A stretch of 64,000 nucleotides of DNA from Falciphora oryzae (Eukaryota; Ascomycota; Sordariomycetes; Magnaporthales; Magnaporthaceae): assembly GCA_000733355.1 (NCBI GenBank), contig JNVV01000008.1, positions 473,244-537,243 of the forward strand. The letters run 5' to 3'. Position numbers and translations under genes: made by a program. Within the stretch, counting starts at the first letter, position 1. Every line of letters starts with the position of its first letter. Below the pieces are notes generated by a model. It saw only the letters and a list, made by a program, of their open reading frames with translations. It did no database searches and was not told the origin of the DNA. Below are positions 47,011 through 59,554 of the stretch, in pieces.

Positions 47011-50000
47011 GGTCCCGGGCCCGGGTAAACCTGGCCGCAAAGGGAGGCGTTGGATCACGTCGTATGGGTCGGGATGTTTTCGCTCTCACGTCAAGGGAAC
47101 ACAAACACATCTGTGTTGGGCCCTTTTGGTGCCCAGATCATTGGCAACGAGCCTTCCTTTAAAGAATCAGCAGGCGCCTCGGAGCTCATCACGGCGTCTG
47201 GAGCCGGACATCGAGGGTGGCCGGCACCCACGGCCGCGCGGCCAGGACCACGACCACAGCCCTGCAACACCCCCTCTTTCGCCCAATAACACACACAGAT
47301 GGGGATTAGGTTCCGGTCGCGTTCGTCGGTCGCGGTCTCTTTTATCGGTCTCCCCAGGTGTTGGAATTGCCCCGACGGTTGAAATCCATAGGAGCCAGGA
47401 CAATTCCCGATGAAGCCGGTGGAGGCGCCCCGCCAGATTGACGCGTGGGGCTAGACACTCGCCGCGGGCCTGCGGCTGCGTGTTTTGTTTTGTTGGTGAT
47501 TTTCTTCGGCCAGGTTCGCGTCTCTTTTTGGCACCGACGGCCAAGGAGGGCTGTTTCGTTTCGAAATGAGGACTGGCATTGGTAGAAGGCAAGTTGTCTG
47601 AGGAGGCGGCCCGAACTGGAATAAAGAAGCCGCCTACCAAGCCTCCATTTGGGTCAGCGGGCGGGGGATTGGGAACCTAGGTAGCCCTTCAAAGGAATAA
47701 CACATTCGGTCTCGTCCGCCGCATTCATTGGGCAAATGCGAGCGGGCAATTTACTGTGCACTTTTGCATTGAAGACGCCGGCAACGGACAGTGCGTATGG
47801 CTTCAAAGCTCCACCAACAGCCACCCTGGAAAGGCTGCGCCACGGTCCAGCGTGTCAGCATCTTGCATCCGGCCGTACCGTAGAGGTGCATTTCACACCC
47901 CTGCAACTGCCTGCAAGAAGAGGGTGGGCAATCCTGAAGGACCAGGAAGCCGGGGTTGGGTCGCTTGCCCCTGGGCTTGGGAGATGCAGCCACCGAGCCG
48001 CAATCCTAATCAGGCGGCAACTATATGCAACCGGTGCTCCCGCGCAGATCTATGCACTGCAGATGGCCACATCGTATTGTAAGTTTTTTTTTAGGTCGTA
48101 GATTTGGGGGCGAAACCGGTCTGTCACGAACCAGTGGCGCGATCCCATGCTACGTGCGTGGTATTGGTATTATTTATCGTGTTTGTTGCTCTTCTTTCTT
48201 GGCCTTCCCCTCCGTCGCTCGGCTCCGGGCCGGGGATGGTGTTGGTGGAGGCCTTCGCGACGCAACCTCCAGGCAGAGGCTGTCACCACGTTCACGTCAC
48301 ATGGGCACAAAAAAAACCCTTCCTCGACACGAAATTGCCTGTTAGGCGAGTGCCTGGCGATGTCATTCGACTGCATTTGCTCTTACCTTTCACAACACAC
48401 GTCACAATGTGCAGGAAGCTGAACACAAGGTCGGGTTGCTAGACATTCGTGTCACACTATCCCCATTACACTGTTGCGCGGTCAGTGCGTGTTGTTTGGC
48501 TGGGATTTCCGCCGTGTCGTTGGACAAAAGGCGGGAACAGTGTGACCCCATGTGGTCGTTGGTGCTGGGTTTTATTCTCGGATAATGGAAACCGCTGGAA
48601 AATGCAGGCCTGCGTGTCGCTCTGTACTTCGTTCCGAAGACGGGTACCTACACCCACCACCGACCTCGAGGCGGTCCCTAAGCCCGTAAGGAAGTGGTCT
48701 CTTTTTCGGTTGGTGGAGACTTCGAGAGGATGCGGCTGCCTACTTCGGACGAGTGCTTCGTCTTTGAAATGTGGATTGCTTCTCTTGGTCAGCCTTATAC
48801 GTGCAGCTCCTCCACGATGCCTGACTCTTTCTTCTCTTTTCTCGACCCTCGTGTTCTCTGATCCTCACCGCAAGTACCATGATCGGGCAGGCACCACCCG
48901 AAAAGTTCTAAGAGCGAGACGGTACCCGGGCTAGGTACCTAGCCCTACGGGGGCCCAGAGGTATATGACATTTTGAATATGGCCACGTGCTGCTACCTTA
49001 GCTGACGGTGGTCTCCACTGCACAGATGTAAGAGGGGAGAGCTAAGCAAATTTAGGCAGGGAGGCACGATGGATCAGGTCTCCATCGCGATTCCCCCTAG
49101 CATCCACGCCCGTGCTCCTAGCTCCCAACGCACCTGCCCAGCTTCCATACCTCATATCCCAATCGCCAGCCGGCCACCTTCGTTGCAGTGCTTGAAATTG
49201 GCACCCAAGCGTCGTGCAACACCAGTCCAGCCGGGCCACGAGCGTGTTGGGCCTCGGTTGTAAGACCGGCGCATAATGCATTTCTGAGCGGGCTAGATGT
49301 CGTCCGAGGACTCGCCCCATCTGCACAGAACCCATAACACAGCCGATAATCCACAACCACCTGCCCTGGCCTGTTCCGTTGGCGGCCCCGTTATGCGGAC
49401 CGAGGCCACTGCTCGGCCATGACACACACACACCTCACACCTCACTGCCTTGGCTATCTCACTTCAACGAAGCGTGGAGCGCATTGCCACTCCGTCTCAG
49501 CTACCTAGGCCTTGTCAACCTACCGACCCAACAGTCACCAACCTTGCCATTCGCCGCTTTGCTTTGTGTGTTCCGCCCGCGGCGGCTTTGACCTGGCAAG
49601 CACTTGGCAACGGATTCCATCGTACACCCCATGGAGTCATCCATGCCTGCCGGCGGGACAGCCGAGCTGTCTGGCCTCCTTTTTGCTCGGCCAGGCCGCC
49701 CCTACAAGGCCCTTGAAGGATCAAGTCACTTCACTTGCCGGCCACGGCACCAGCGCTCACTCATGATGAGATGGACTGGGCTTTTATGTATGCCGTATTC
49801 ACCTACCTAACCTGCTTTAGCCTTGACTCCGCGCCTTTGTGTGCCCAAGGAATACCTTAACCAGAACACCCCACATCACCGCCCTTTCGGCCATCGGCTT
49901 GTTGGGCAACGCGTAGCACACTGGGTGTATAAGTACGTAGGGGTGCCTCATGTGCCGTGTGCTCTCCACCTCGGCTGTCCTCCTCACCCCCTTCTCTTGC

Positions 50001-50092
50001 CGCACTCCCAAACCCGGCAAGATTAGGTCTGCGTGAAGAAGATCGACGCCTAGTCTTCCCCCGCACTAAACTCTATTTGCACCACTGGCGCC
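47011..50092. other. Long intergenic region before the BCS1-like gene
   Basis: 3.1 kb, the largest gene-free stretch of the window. It contains a perfect 12-bp palindrome CTAGGTACCTAG at 48931-48942, a short CA run at about 49422-49440, and a TATA-like TGTATAAG at about 49925, roughly 165 bp before the next start. Several open frames of 60-160 codons are present on both strands, but none reads like a protein family or shows splice-linked continuation. Confidence 0.45.
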
Positions 50093-52363
50093 ATGGATTT
50101 CGACGCCATTCTCAAAGACCTCCTGCCTTCCCTCGACAATATCACGGCCACCATGACCGCCAGCGCCAGCAACATTACCGGCACCCCCGGGGCCCAGCTG
50201 CCCATAGGGTTCGAGGGGCTCATTCCTCTTTTCGGCGCACAGATCAACCCATTCTTGCACACCTTCATGGTCATGAACTCCACCTTTGGTGCCTATCTGG
50301 GTCTTGACCTCGCCGCAATAGTTGCCTTCATGGGCCTGCTCTGGGCAGCGTGCCGCCTGGCCCGTCAGGCATGGGGCCTCATTTACAGCCTGGTTGAGGA
50401 CTATCTGATGGCCTCGATACATATCAGCAGCGACGACGACATCTACGAACAGGTCCTGAAGTGGCTGGCTGCCCAGCCTCACGTCGGCAACGCGCGGTCT
50501 CTCATGGCGGAATCGTCTATGATGAGTGCTTGGGAGGAGCAGAGCAACGGCGAGGTCAGGCATAACGTGCCGCTCCGCGCCCTGGACGGTGACGGCACGG
50601 ACTCGTATCTCAATTTCTCATACCAGCACGCGAGCACGGTGAGTCATGATTCTCCCCGGGTGAGATGCCAAGGAAAACATATGTGCTGACACCGCGATAT
50701 TCAGCCTCCCCGCTATGTTCCAGCCATGGGTACCCATGGATTCTGGTTCAGGGGAACGTATTTCAGCATCTATCGGAAGCGAGATAGCATGCTCGCGAGT
50801 AGCAGCAACCCCTTTGGTGCCTCGGTCATCAAAGATACGGAGACCATGGTCCTTTCGTGCTTCTCTTTCTCTCCTAAGCCAATCAAGAGGCTGCTCCAGC
50901 ACGTGAGGGAGGACTACTTCAAGGAGAACTTCGTCCGCACGGTCATCAAGCGGCCCAACACGTCCACAATGCGCAGGTTCGGAGGCAGAAACTCGTGGTC
51001 CACGGTGGCCAACCGGCCCGTCAGGCCCATGTCTACGGTCGTTCTTGACCACAAGCAAAAGCGACAGCTACTGGCCGATATCAACGAATACCTGCACCCG
51101 GCGACCCCCCTGTGGTATGCCACCCGTGGCATCCCCCTGCGCCGCGGTTACCTCTTCCACGGGCCACCGGGTACGGGCAAGACGTCGCTGTCGTTTGCGC
51201 TTGCGGGTGTTTTCGGTCTCGACATATTCGTCATTAGCCTGCTCGACCCGGCGCTGACCGAGGAGGACTTGGTAATGCTCTTCAACAGCCTGCCCCGTCG
51301 GTGCGTTGTGCTTCTAGAGGACATCGACACGGCTGGTCTGAGCCGCCCCGACGACGATGGCAGCAACCAAGACGATGAGAATAAGGATGGTGGTAAATCA
51401 GGAGAAGATGGGACCGGAAAGCAGACCAACGAGAGCGACAATGCGAAAGAGGATGATAAAGCTAAGACTGCTCACCTCACTGGCAGAAGTGACAAGAAGG
51501 CTGCGAACCCTGCGAGGGCGGCGCCCAGAGCGAGGCGTCTTGGAGGGCACGGAATCGGCGGACTCGGCCTCGAAAACGAGGGCAACGGCATCTCGCTCTC
51601 GGGCTTGCTCAACGCCATCGACGGCGTGGCGTCGCATGAGGGGAGGGTGCTCATCATGACCACGAACCGACCCGAGGTGCTGGACGAGGCCTTGATCAGG
51701 CCCGGCAGAGTCGATCTGCAGGTCGCCTTCGGGAACGCCACCCAGGAGCAGGCATGTGAGCTGTTCCAGCGCATGTACGAGGCCAACCAGCCCCGGTGGG
51801 CCCCGCAGGCTCCTACGTCGGCCGGTGTGCTACAACCTCGGAAGTCGCGGGAACCTGAGGACATGGAAGGCTCGATGGCCAGGCTTTTTGCGCCCACGTG
51901 TCTCATGGGTGCTCTGGAAACAAAGATGGGGGCCCTGGCGACCAGTATCATCAACTTCATCAGCGACAAGGAGGGTTATGGTAACGATGGCGATAATGAT
52001 ATTATCGCCAACCACGGAGGAGACAAAGCCCGACTGCTCGGAGCCGGACCACCAAAGATTTCGGTCACTGGAGCAAGCGGCACTATTGCCTATGACGATA
52101 CCGATGGGAAGAAGGACGCGGGCGTGCTCAGCAGCGCCAGCGAGGAGAGCGAGGCGGTGCTCACCGATCTCAAGGAGCTGGAGCGGATCGCAGCCGCCTT
52201 CGGCTCCAAGATCCCCGACTGCCGCTTCTCTCCCGCCGAGATCCAGGGCTTCCTCCTGAAGCGCAAGAAGGACCCACGCCGCGCGCTCCGCGAGGTCGAC
52301 GGCTGGGTCTCACACATGGTGGAGCAGAAGGCGATCAAGAGCAAGATCCTGCAGGTGCAGTGA
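50093..52363 (+). CDS. BCS1-like AAA ATPase with acidic insertion
   Basis: A membrane-anchored AAA protein of the BCS1 family, whose founding member folds and translocates the Rieske protein in mitochondria. Exons 50093-50638 and 50705-52363 join in frame (734 residues). A transmembrane segment lies near residues 72-100 (LDLAAIVAFMGLLWAACRLA). The BCS1 N-terminal domain follows, then Walker A GPPGTGKTS near residue 335 and Walker B VVLLEDID near 385. A charged, disordered insertion of about 75 residues sits between Walker B and the next conserved block (SLSGLLNAIDGVASHEGRVL, then MTTNRPEVLDEALIRPGRVD). It is longer than yeast Bcs1 (about 450 residues) and belongs to the expanded BCS1-like group of filamentous fungi, so the substrate is unknown. 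Confidence 0.88.
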
Positions 52364-53502
52364 GGCCGGATGCTGCTAGCGAGGAGGGATGACTAAACAC
52401 CTGTATTCCATTCTCTCTTTCTATTAGTATTTTACTTTCCTTCCTTGGTTGCCTTTTTTTTTTTTTTTTTTGGTGTGCAAGTTATCTGCTGGTTACCTAG
52501 AAAAGGGGTGGGTGACACTTTATCACAAGTCTCCTGCTGATTTTCTTTTCAAAACCTTGTCTTTTGGAACCTGCATTCTTTCTCGTTATCATGAATTTCT
52601 CTTTCACTTTCCTTTCATCTTTTGACCCATTCGGGTTTGTACACGCATCATGACGGCGAAGCATTTTATTACGGAGCATTGAGCATTTACTATACACTTT
52701 AGATGGTCGCTTACTTGCATACAGCACAGATTAGACTCTTTTTTTTTTCTTTTTTTTTTTTTTTTCTTTCTCCTGCTTTAATCTATAGACCATAAGAGTA
52801 GGAAGCCGGGGCACGCAGTATTTTTCATACCCACATTGGTATTGTGTTTTGTTACCAGCGAGTGACAAGAAGAATAAACACTAGAATAGAACAATCAATA
52901 ACGTTTGCGCTGTGTAGTCGAGGGGTCATAATGCTGAGCCAAAACTCAAGCCCACGAAGCTTGCGGGTTATTCTCGAATCTGCTTCTAAACCCCTTTGGA
53001 TGCCCTCAGCACCTGTCACTCGCCCCGTACCGAGTGGTGCCCCCGCCTCCAAGTCTGTTCTTACGTGTTCTCTTGTCTCCATCCAACTTTCCTCTTTCTC
53101 TGCTCTCTTCCCACCAGTTTTCGCGTGTCAGATACTAAACGGTGGCCGCGCACAGCGAAAACGGGAGCAGACGGACGCCTTGACCCCTTGTGGAACTGAC
53201 TGCTGGGCCTCGTTCGACCTTGCGATCACTAGGGCAAAAGTAACCAACGACTCCTCTTTCGATCCCGCTTGGGAGTGACACAAACCAAGACGCTACACGT
53301 AGGCGCAACAAGGAGCAAACGTGGCCGCTGCCGAACCTCCATGTATATTCGATTTCTGAAAAAAATTCTATCACACAGTTGCCGCGCTTCGTAATGCATG
53401 TTTTGCTATAGGAACGCTATGTCATGCTCCTTCTTTCTCTTTCTCTTCCTTTCCCTCGTTTAAAAACCGATACCAGGTAGTCTTTGCTGCGCACGCTACT
53501 CA
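52364..53502. other. Convergent 3' regions between BCS1-like and 5-phosphatase genes
   Basis: 1.14 kb, AT-rich, with T tracts at about 52457-52476 and an interrupted one at 52739-52766. No gene is supported; the 3' UTRs of both converging genes are expected here. Confidence 0.5.
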
Positions 53503-56500
53503 CTAGCCCCTATTCCTACTAGGACTTCTATGGACTCTGCGAGACGATCTTTCTTTTATGAGCTGGCGGCTGGTGGCTTCATCGTATCCGATGATCTGCA
53601 TGAGGTAGTAGAGTCTGTTTTTATGAGGTTAGCGATTCGCCTTTTACGCACACATACACGAGGACAGCAAAGCAACAGGAAAGTGACTTACTTTTCCTCC
53701 ATGGCAACCTGCGCCTTGGTGTCCTCAAACCGCTGCTGGCACTCCATCCAGGCGACGGCGCGGGCGCGGGGCTCGATGCGCTTGACCGAGAAGCGGAAGC
53801 GGCCGCTGACGGGCCTGTGGTCCGACACACGCACCTCGTGGCGGCGGTAGTCGAGCTGCGTGATGCGCCCCCGGGCGCCGCGGTGCAGCAGGCGGTCGCA
53901 CCACGCGGGCGAGCGCTTCTTCTCGGACGAGTCGTAGTTGTCGGTCCCGACGTCGTACTTGTACGTGGGCGCAAACGAGATGGCCGCCTCCTCGAAGGCG
54001 CGCAGCCGGAAGGCCGGGTTGCGCCGGCGCGCCACCAAGAGCTGGTCGCGCTCCAGGAGCTTGGCCAGGTTGCCGGCCTTGACGGCCGTGACGACCGTGT
54101 CGCGCGACATGGTGTCGATGCGGTAGTTGAGGTCGCCGTTGATGAGGCAGAGCTCGTGGTCCAGGATCATGGTGCCGTCGCCGCCGCCGATGAAGTTGTC
54201 AATGCGGGTGTTGGGGTCGCGCTCGACGGGTAGGATGGCGGCCTCGAGGATGGCGTGGATGTCGTTGTGCCGGCTCTGCGCCTGCGTCTGTCCCGCCGCC
54301 AGATGGCAGTTGACGAAGCAGAGCGACGTGTCGTCGAGCGTGAAGCGCACCACGATGGCGCCCTTGTTGCCGTGCAGGCCGCCCATGCCGCGCTTGACCT
54401 CAGCCGCACTCAGGTTGCGGATGCGGTCGCGGATGTCGGCCTTGACAAAGATGCACGTGAAGAGCCCGACCATGTGCGCCGTCTGCAGGAGATGGTACAG
54501 CTCGCCCGGCATGTAGTCGTCGAGGCTGCGCACAAGGAAGTCACGCCAGTCGCGGTACTGGTGGCTCATGCGTTCCTGGTCTGACCCTTCCTTCTTCTTC
54601 TTCGTCTTGAGGAACCGCTTGGCCGTTGCCGTCTTGTCCTCCAGGTCTACGAGCTCCTGGAAGCCGAACACCAGGATGTCGGGCGAGTCGCTGTTCTGGA
54701 GAAGGTTCTGTATGAAGGTGGCATCGCTCTCCGAGTACCTCAGACTGTTGGGCGTCGATGCGCCGGCATTCCACGTCATGATCATGACCTTAAGCTGCTC
54801 CATCTCGCAGTACTCGCCGTCTTTGGCCTGCATCTCCCCCTCGAGCCAGTCCTCCTGAAGCAGGCCGTCCCAGGCCCGGACCATACTGTCGGCGCCAAGA
54901 GAGATGACCTGGCTCCGCTCCGTCTTCCAGAAACTCGACCGGTCCGGTATTAGTTTGACTACGGGGTTGTCGTGCGCCTGCCAGTCCTTCTTGACCACCC
55001 ACGGGGACTGCGTGATGTCGTAGACGCAGAGTCGACCCGAGTTGAAGCCCGCCCAGATGTAGTCGCCTACGCCCGCCAGCGTGTTGATCTTGAAGGAGCT
55101 GATGTTGAAGAGCCCTACGCAGGAGTAGTCTGCTCTGGAGTAGACGCTAACCTTGCCGTCTCCGTGGCCCAGGAAGACCTTGTCTGGGTCCGAGGGCATC
55201 AGAGCTCCCGACACCACCTCGCCTGCCTGGTCCTGGTACAGGGCGCGGATGAGCACCTGGAACTGAGTCTTGCCGTCCATGGTGGGCAAGAAGACCCGCA
55301 CCTCCTTTCCGGTCGCGTGCCACAGCTCGTCCCCGACGACAATGGAGAAGGTGTGCCCCTTGGGGCACCTGAATGCCTGATGCGGGGACCCTGCCATGTT
55401 GGGCACTCCAGTCTCCTCGTCAGGCCCCCAGACGTTGAGAGTGCCTGCTTCGTCCAGCGTCCAGAGTTCGTTGAAGTGGCGGTAGATTTTGATGATCTCG
55501 TGACGCCCATGTGCCGTCGGCTTGCTGGCGACGATGCTCTGGGTGGCAATGTCGGCCTCCATAAGCTCGCCCACATTGTTCCCGATCCAGACCCTCACGC
55601 CCTCCTCGTCGACGTTGGCTCCCGGCCTAAAGGCGACCGCGGTGGCCTTGACGTTCTCGCCATGCGATAGACTCATCAGGAGCTCGCCATCCAGGACGCT
55701 CCAGACTCGTGTCAGGTGGCCGCTAGTGCATACGAGCTCGCCGCAGACGTCGAGTATCCGGCTGTCGTATTTGGTGTGGATCTCATGAACACCTTGTTTG
55801 ATGAAAGGCGGTCTCCGGTTAGTATTAGAGGAGTCGGGATAGGCCAAATTAATCTCGGTCCTGACCCCGGAGCCAGCCGAGCTCTCAGGCACGCGGTTTT
55901 CCGAGACGGAGGACACGTTGGGTGGTGGGGGCGGTGGCGCTCGAAGGCTCGATGACCTATCGACCGTCATGTTCCTGCCATGTACCCTTTGCGGAGGTGG
56001 CGGGTGCTGCTGTGAAGTAGGCGTGGATGCCGCCCTCTTCTGAGTGGCAGTCCCGGAGGGAATCTGGTTATCGTTGGCCCCCGGCTTCGGCGGCCTGGGC
56101 GGCGGCCTCATAACCGAATAGCCATTGTGTGCTGGGGCCGCCTGCCTCTGCTCCTGTGGAGGCGCGCCGGGTCGGGTCGGTAGTGGCGGCCCCTGGTCGC
56201 CGGTACCCTGTGGCGTGAGAGGTCCTCTTGATGCACTAGCCCCTCCCACTGCCCTCAAGGCTGCACCGTTTGCCATCTCATGCTCCCTCTCTTTCCTCCT
56301 GCTCGCGATGGACGGGTGTAGAGGCGGGGGCTCAAACTCAACGTGTGCCGCGCTCCCCCTCCGGGGTATGTCGTCGGCGGTGGCCATTCCTGGGGGCTTT
56401 GGCCGTGCGGGCAGCATGGGAGGCGCATCTCCATCAACGCTACCGTTGCTACTAGGTGGGCTGCTGAAGGGCGATTTGTTCTCGACGAAGCGGCGGGTGA

Positions 56501-57284
56501 AGTCGGGCGAGTTTAGGGACGTATCGGGCCCTAGGTAGGACATCCTCGCTGGGATGAGGGGCTTGTCCGCGCGGTTTATTGGCGGAGGCACTGGCTTGAC
56601 ATCTCGATCCCGCTCGCGCTCGCGTTCTCTCTTAAGTTCCGCGGACCGCCGCGGCGGGGGTGGAGACGGGGGTTGTGACGGGGCCAGTCGGGGCGACCTC
56701 CGGGGCTCTAGGACGGGGGTATGCGGGGTGCTGCTGGGAATCTTAAAGGGACGTGTCGGGGTGGCGGGCGTGGACGGCTTGACGAGCGAGTCCGGATTCA
56801 GAAAGCTGCCCCCAAAGCTGCCTCCATACTCCCCCGTGGCGACGCGGAGCGGCCTCCCTCTGGGCGGCGACTGCGGGGGCTGGACGTGGAGGGAGGGCGC
56901 GCCGGCGTTTACGGGGCTGGGGCTTAGCCTCGGAGGCGGCGCGGCCCGGGAGTTGCGGTGGGGTTCGGGGTTGGGAGCGCTGGGAATGCGGGCGGGCGGC
57001 TTTGCCCTCGGCGGTGGCGGCGCCTCGAGGATCTGGGTGGTCGACTCTCGTAGGCGGTCGGGCTTTTGCACGGGAGAGGCTGCGCGCGTGGAGATGGGGG
57101 AGCCGGAGCCGCTGGGCTGTTCCGGGCCCTTGCCCATGTTCTCGAAGTGCGACCTCAACGAGGAGACGGGTTTCTGTGGGCCGCAAGGGTTAGCGACACG
57201 TCTCTTCCGGAGGGATGAAGGGGCTTGTGCTCCGGGAGTACGGACCAGTGACGAGCCATCAGGCCCGTCTCGTCCGTCGGCCAT
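53503..57284 (-). CDS. WD40-repeat inositol polyphosphate 5-phosphatase
   Basis: A predicted phosphoinositide or inositol-phosphate 5-phosphatase. The main exon (57284-53692) has a Pro/Arg-rich disordered N-terminus of about 490 residues with many PxxP motifs, a WD40-like propeller at about 495-820, and the IPPc catalytic domain at about 830-1170. Motifs seen: VMIMTWNAGAS, ILVFGFQELVDL, NGDLNYRID, and the signature pair SPAWCDRLLHRG and VSDHRPVSGRF. A donor GTAAGTC at 53691 follows GAG GAA AA. A GCTAAC branch site and an AACAG acceptor lead to a last exon at 53614-53503 that adds LYYLMQIIGYDEATSRQL and a short Arg/Ser tail (1234 residues in total). Without that splice the protein would stop four bases into the intron. 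The preferred substrate is not predictable. Confidence 0.9.
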
Positions 57285-58880
57285 GGACGGGACTCGGTGA
57301 GAGGAGCGGTAGGAGGTGAGGATGCCCAGAGGGTGCTTGGGAGCACGACAGGAGCGGATATCAACGGGCAGATCTACCCATCACACCCGCAGTGTCTCGG
57401 CCCAGCACTCATCAAGCAGCCCGGGGCTCGAGGGTCCATCAAGGGGAGTAGTCGCGGGGGTGCGCCGGACGGCAGCCGGAGCGTCGTTGGGCAGGTCGAG
57501 GGGGCGAGCGGTAGAGGTAGGTATGATGTTGAGAGGCGGGGAGTGTGCGATGGCAGGTGTGAGGTGTGGAGAAGAAGACCCAGCAAAGGGAACAGTGGAG
57601 CTGGGGAATGACAATTGGCATGCAGATTGAGTCGAAGCGATGGAAGCTGTGCTAAAAATGCGGCCTGGGCGTTGGGTCGTCCCCTAGCGGACAGAGCTAG
57701 CGGCTGGCTTCAGCGAACTAGGGTACAGTGCGAGTCGCAGCGATCGCTGGACAACATCAAGTCCACATGGAAAATGGAAAACCGCCCTTTCGCTGCAGCG
57801 GCCACACCTCGCATATGCTCAGTCAGGCTGCATCGCCAGAGAAGGCTTGACCTGACTCTCGCCCGGGGCCACGGTACTCGTCCGGACACGAGGAAATTAC
57901 ACAGGCGCATCACCCAGCCGGTAGTTAGCGGGCAATGCATGGGCCCCCACTAAACAATGGGTAAGGCTGCCGGCGACGCGGGCATGGCCCTGCGTCCAGA
58001 ACGCCGTCAAAGGCACAATCGTACACGTCGTGCCTGGCGGACCCCGTGAGCACTCCCGGGAACCTTGCCACCACGGGACCCAATATGGATTGGATGGCCG
58101 GCACAGCCGGTCTCACCCAAGCTGGCGGCGACACGATGCGCTGCGGTCTGCACGCATGGCCGAGTGGTGCCCGCCATCGCCCCAAGGGTCAGCCCAGCAC
58201 TGCCCGCGTGAGAATTGGATACGTCAAGGGGTGTCCGACAAATACTCGGTCAGGAACAGCCAAGGGCAGAAGCCGTCCACCACATTCGTGGACAGTGTCA
58301 CGTAGGCCCACGAACTGTCCCTGGCCGGTAGTTGCTGCTGCAGCCGGCTGGTGTTTCAGAGTTTCATCCCCTGTGCGCTGCATGTGGCCCCACCATCTTT
58401 CTTTTTAGCGGCTGTGCAGCGCGCCACAGATCTGAATCCAACCGCCACAGCGCACAGGCCAGCCAAGCGTTGGTGGTTGTGGCTCGTTGCTCCAGCCGCT
58501 CGATGCAATGTAGTCGTTCGGCCCTGCAGCCGAATGCGCCCGACCTATCCCGGCAAGTGGTCTGATTCCCCGTCCACGCCGACCCCCCGTCCCGCGCGAA
58601 AGCGGAGCAAGGGAAAAACCAAAAAGGTTCAAGTCGACCGGAGCTTGCGGCTTCTATCGACGACTTTTTGCCTTGACCTACCAACTTTGTTGCGCGCAAT
58701 TTTGGAGAAAGCATTGGGTCTTTTTTCTCTTGTTTGCATAGAAGCTCAGCTTCATTGCTTCCTTCGCAGAGCCGCCGGGTCCGCCATATAGTCGCCCACT
58801 TGCTCAATTCGCTGCGGCCGCTCAAACAACGTCATCATCGACTGCCGACCAGCCCACCTGCGCCAGACATCGCCGCCACC
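57285..58880. promoter_or_regulatory. Divergent promoter region of 5-phosphatase and DUF4748 genes
   Basis: 1.6 kb between divergent start codons, with no supported gene. The part near 57500-57600 is purine-rich on the plus strand, matching a pyrimidine-rich leader for the minus-strand gene. The recurrent GGTAGGTA-type motif appears near 57515-57525. Confidence 0.5.
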
Positions 58881-59554
58881 ATGAACACGGTAAGCCCCAT
58901 GCCATGCAGCCGCCTCTGGTTCTGCCCTCTACCCAATGCTCGCAAATCTAACAAACAGGGGTTTCATAGGTCAAATCTTTCTGGTACGAACACGTCGATG
59001 AGACGATGGAATTGAAATATCTGGGCGCATAGGCTAGGTGCACCAACTAACACGCGAGCTTGCCAACACGACAGGTTGGGCTGGGGCTCCCTGTGCCTTG
59101 GTAAGTCACCACCTCGCGAGCCTCAGCTCTGGTGTCCCCGCTAAGCAAAGAAGTCTAGCGCGCATGTGACGGAGAACTAACGCACCAAAAAAAAAACCCC
59201 CCACCCACAGCTGGAGGAACCGCCTACTTCTTCGCCAAGCGGAGCATCAACGCCGACCGCCAGGCACGCTGGGAGGAGCAGAAAAGGAAGCGCGCCTACA
59301 TCGAGTCGCTCGAGCACGGCAGCAACGTCCCATCCCACCCAGGCTCGTCCTCTGCCATGGGCGGCTCCAGCAGCAGTGACCCTAAGAGCGCACCGCCGCG
59401 GACCGACACGGTAGGCTCGCCGAGCCAGGAGTCGAACACGGACCCGGCCCCAACGAGGCATGCGCCCGACAACGAAGACCAGCGAATCGTCGAGAAGAGC
59501 AAGTACGAGAGCGCTGCCCCGTTCAGAAGTCGCAAGGGCGATAGGTTTTCATGA
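58881..59554 (+). CDS. DUF4748-like small membrane protein built from micro-exons
   Basis: A 130-residue protein of the fungal DUF4748 type, of unknown function and possibly mitochondrial. Four exons join in frame: 58881-58889 (9 nt), 58970-58983 (14 nt), 59075-59100 (26 nt) and 59211-59554. The first three give MNTVKSFWLGWGSLCL, and exon 4 continues AGGTAYFFAKRSINADRQA. This matches the family pattern of a short hydrophobic N-terminal helix followed by a charged stretch starting near FAKRSIN. The rest is Ser/Pro-rich and ends SAAPFRSRKGDRFS. Every junction is GT-AG, and the phases (0, 2, 1) work only with this set. Gene callers would probably start it in exon 4. Confidence 0.82.

Noticed and set aside
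47736..48442. Several 80-120-codon ORFs in the 3 kb gene-free region
   Set aside because: Overlapping frames on both strands with no protein-like features.
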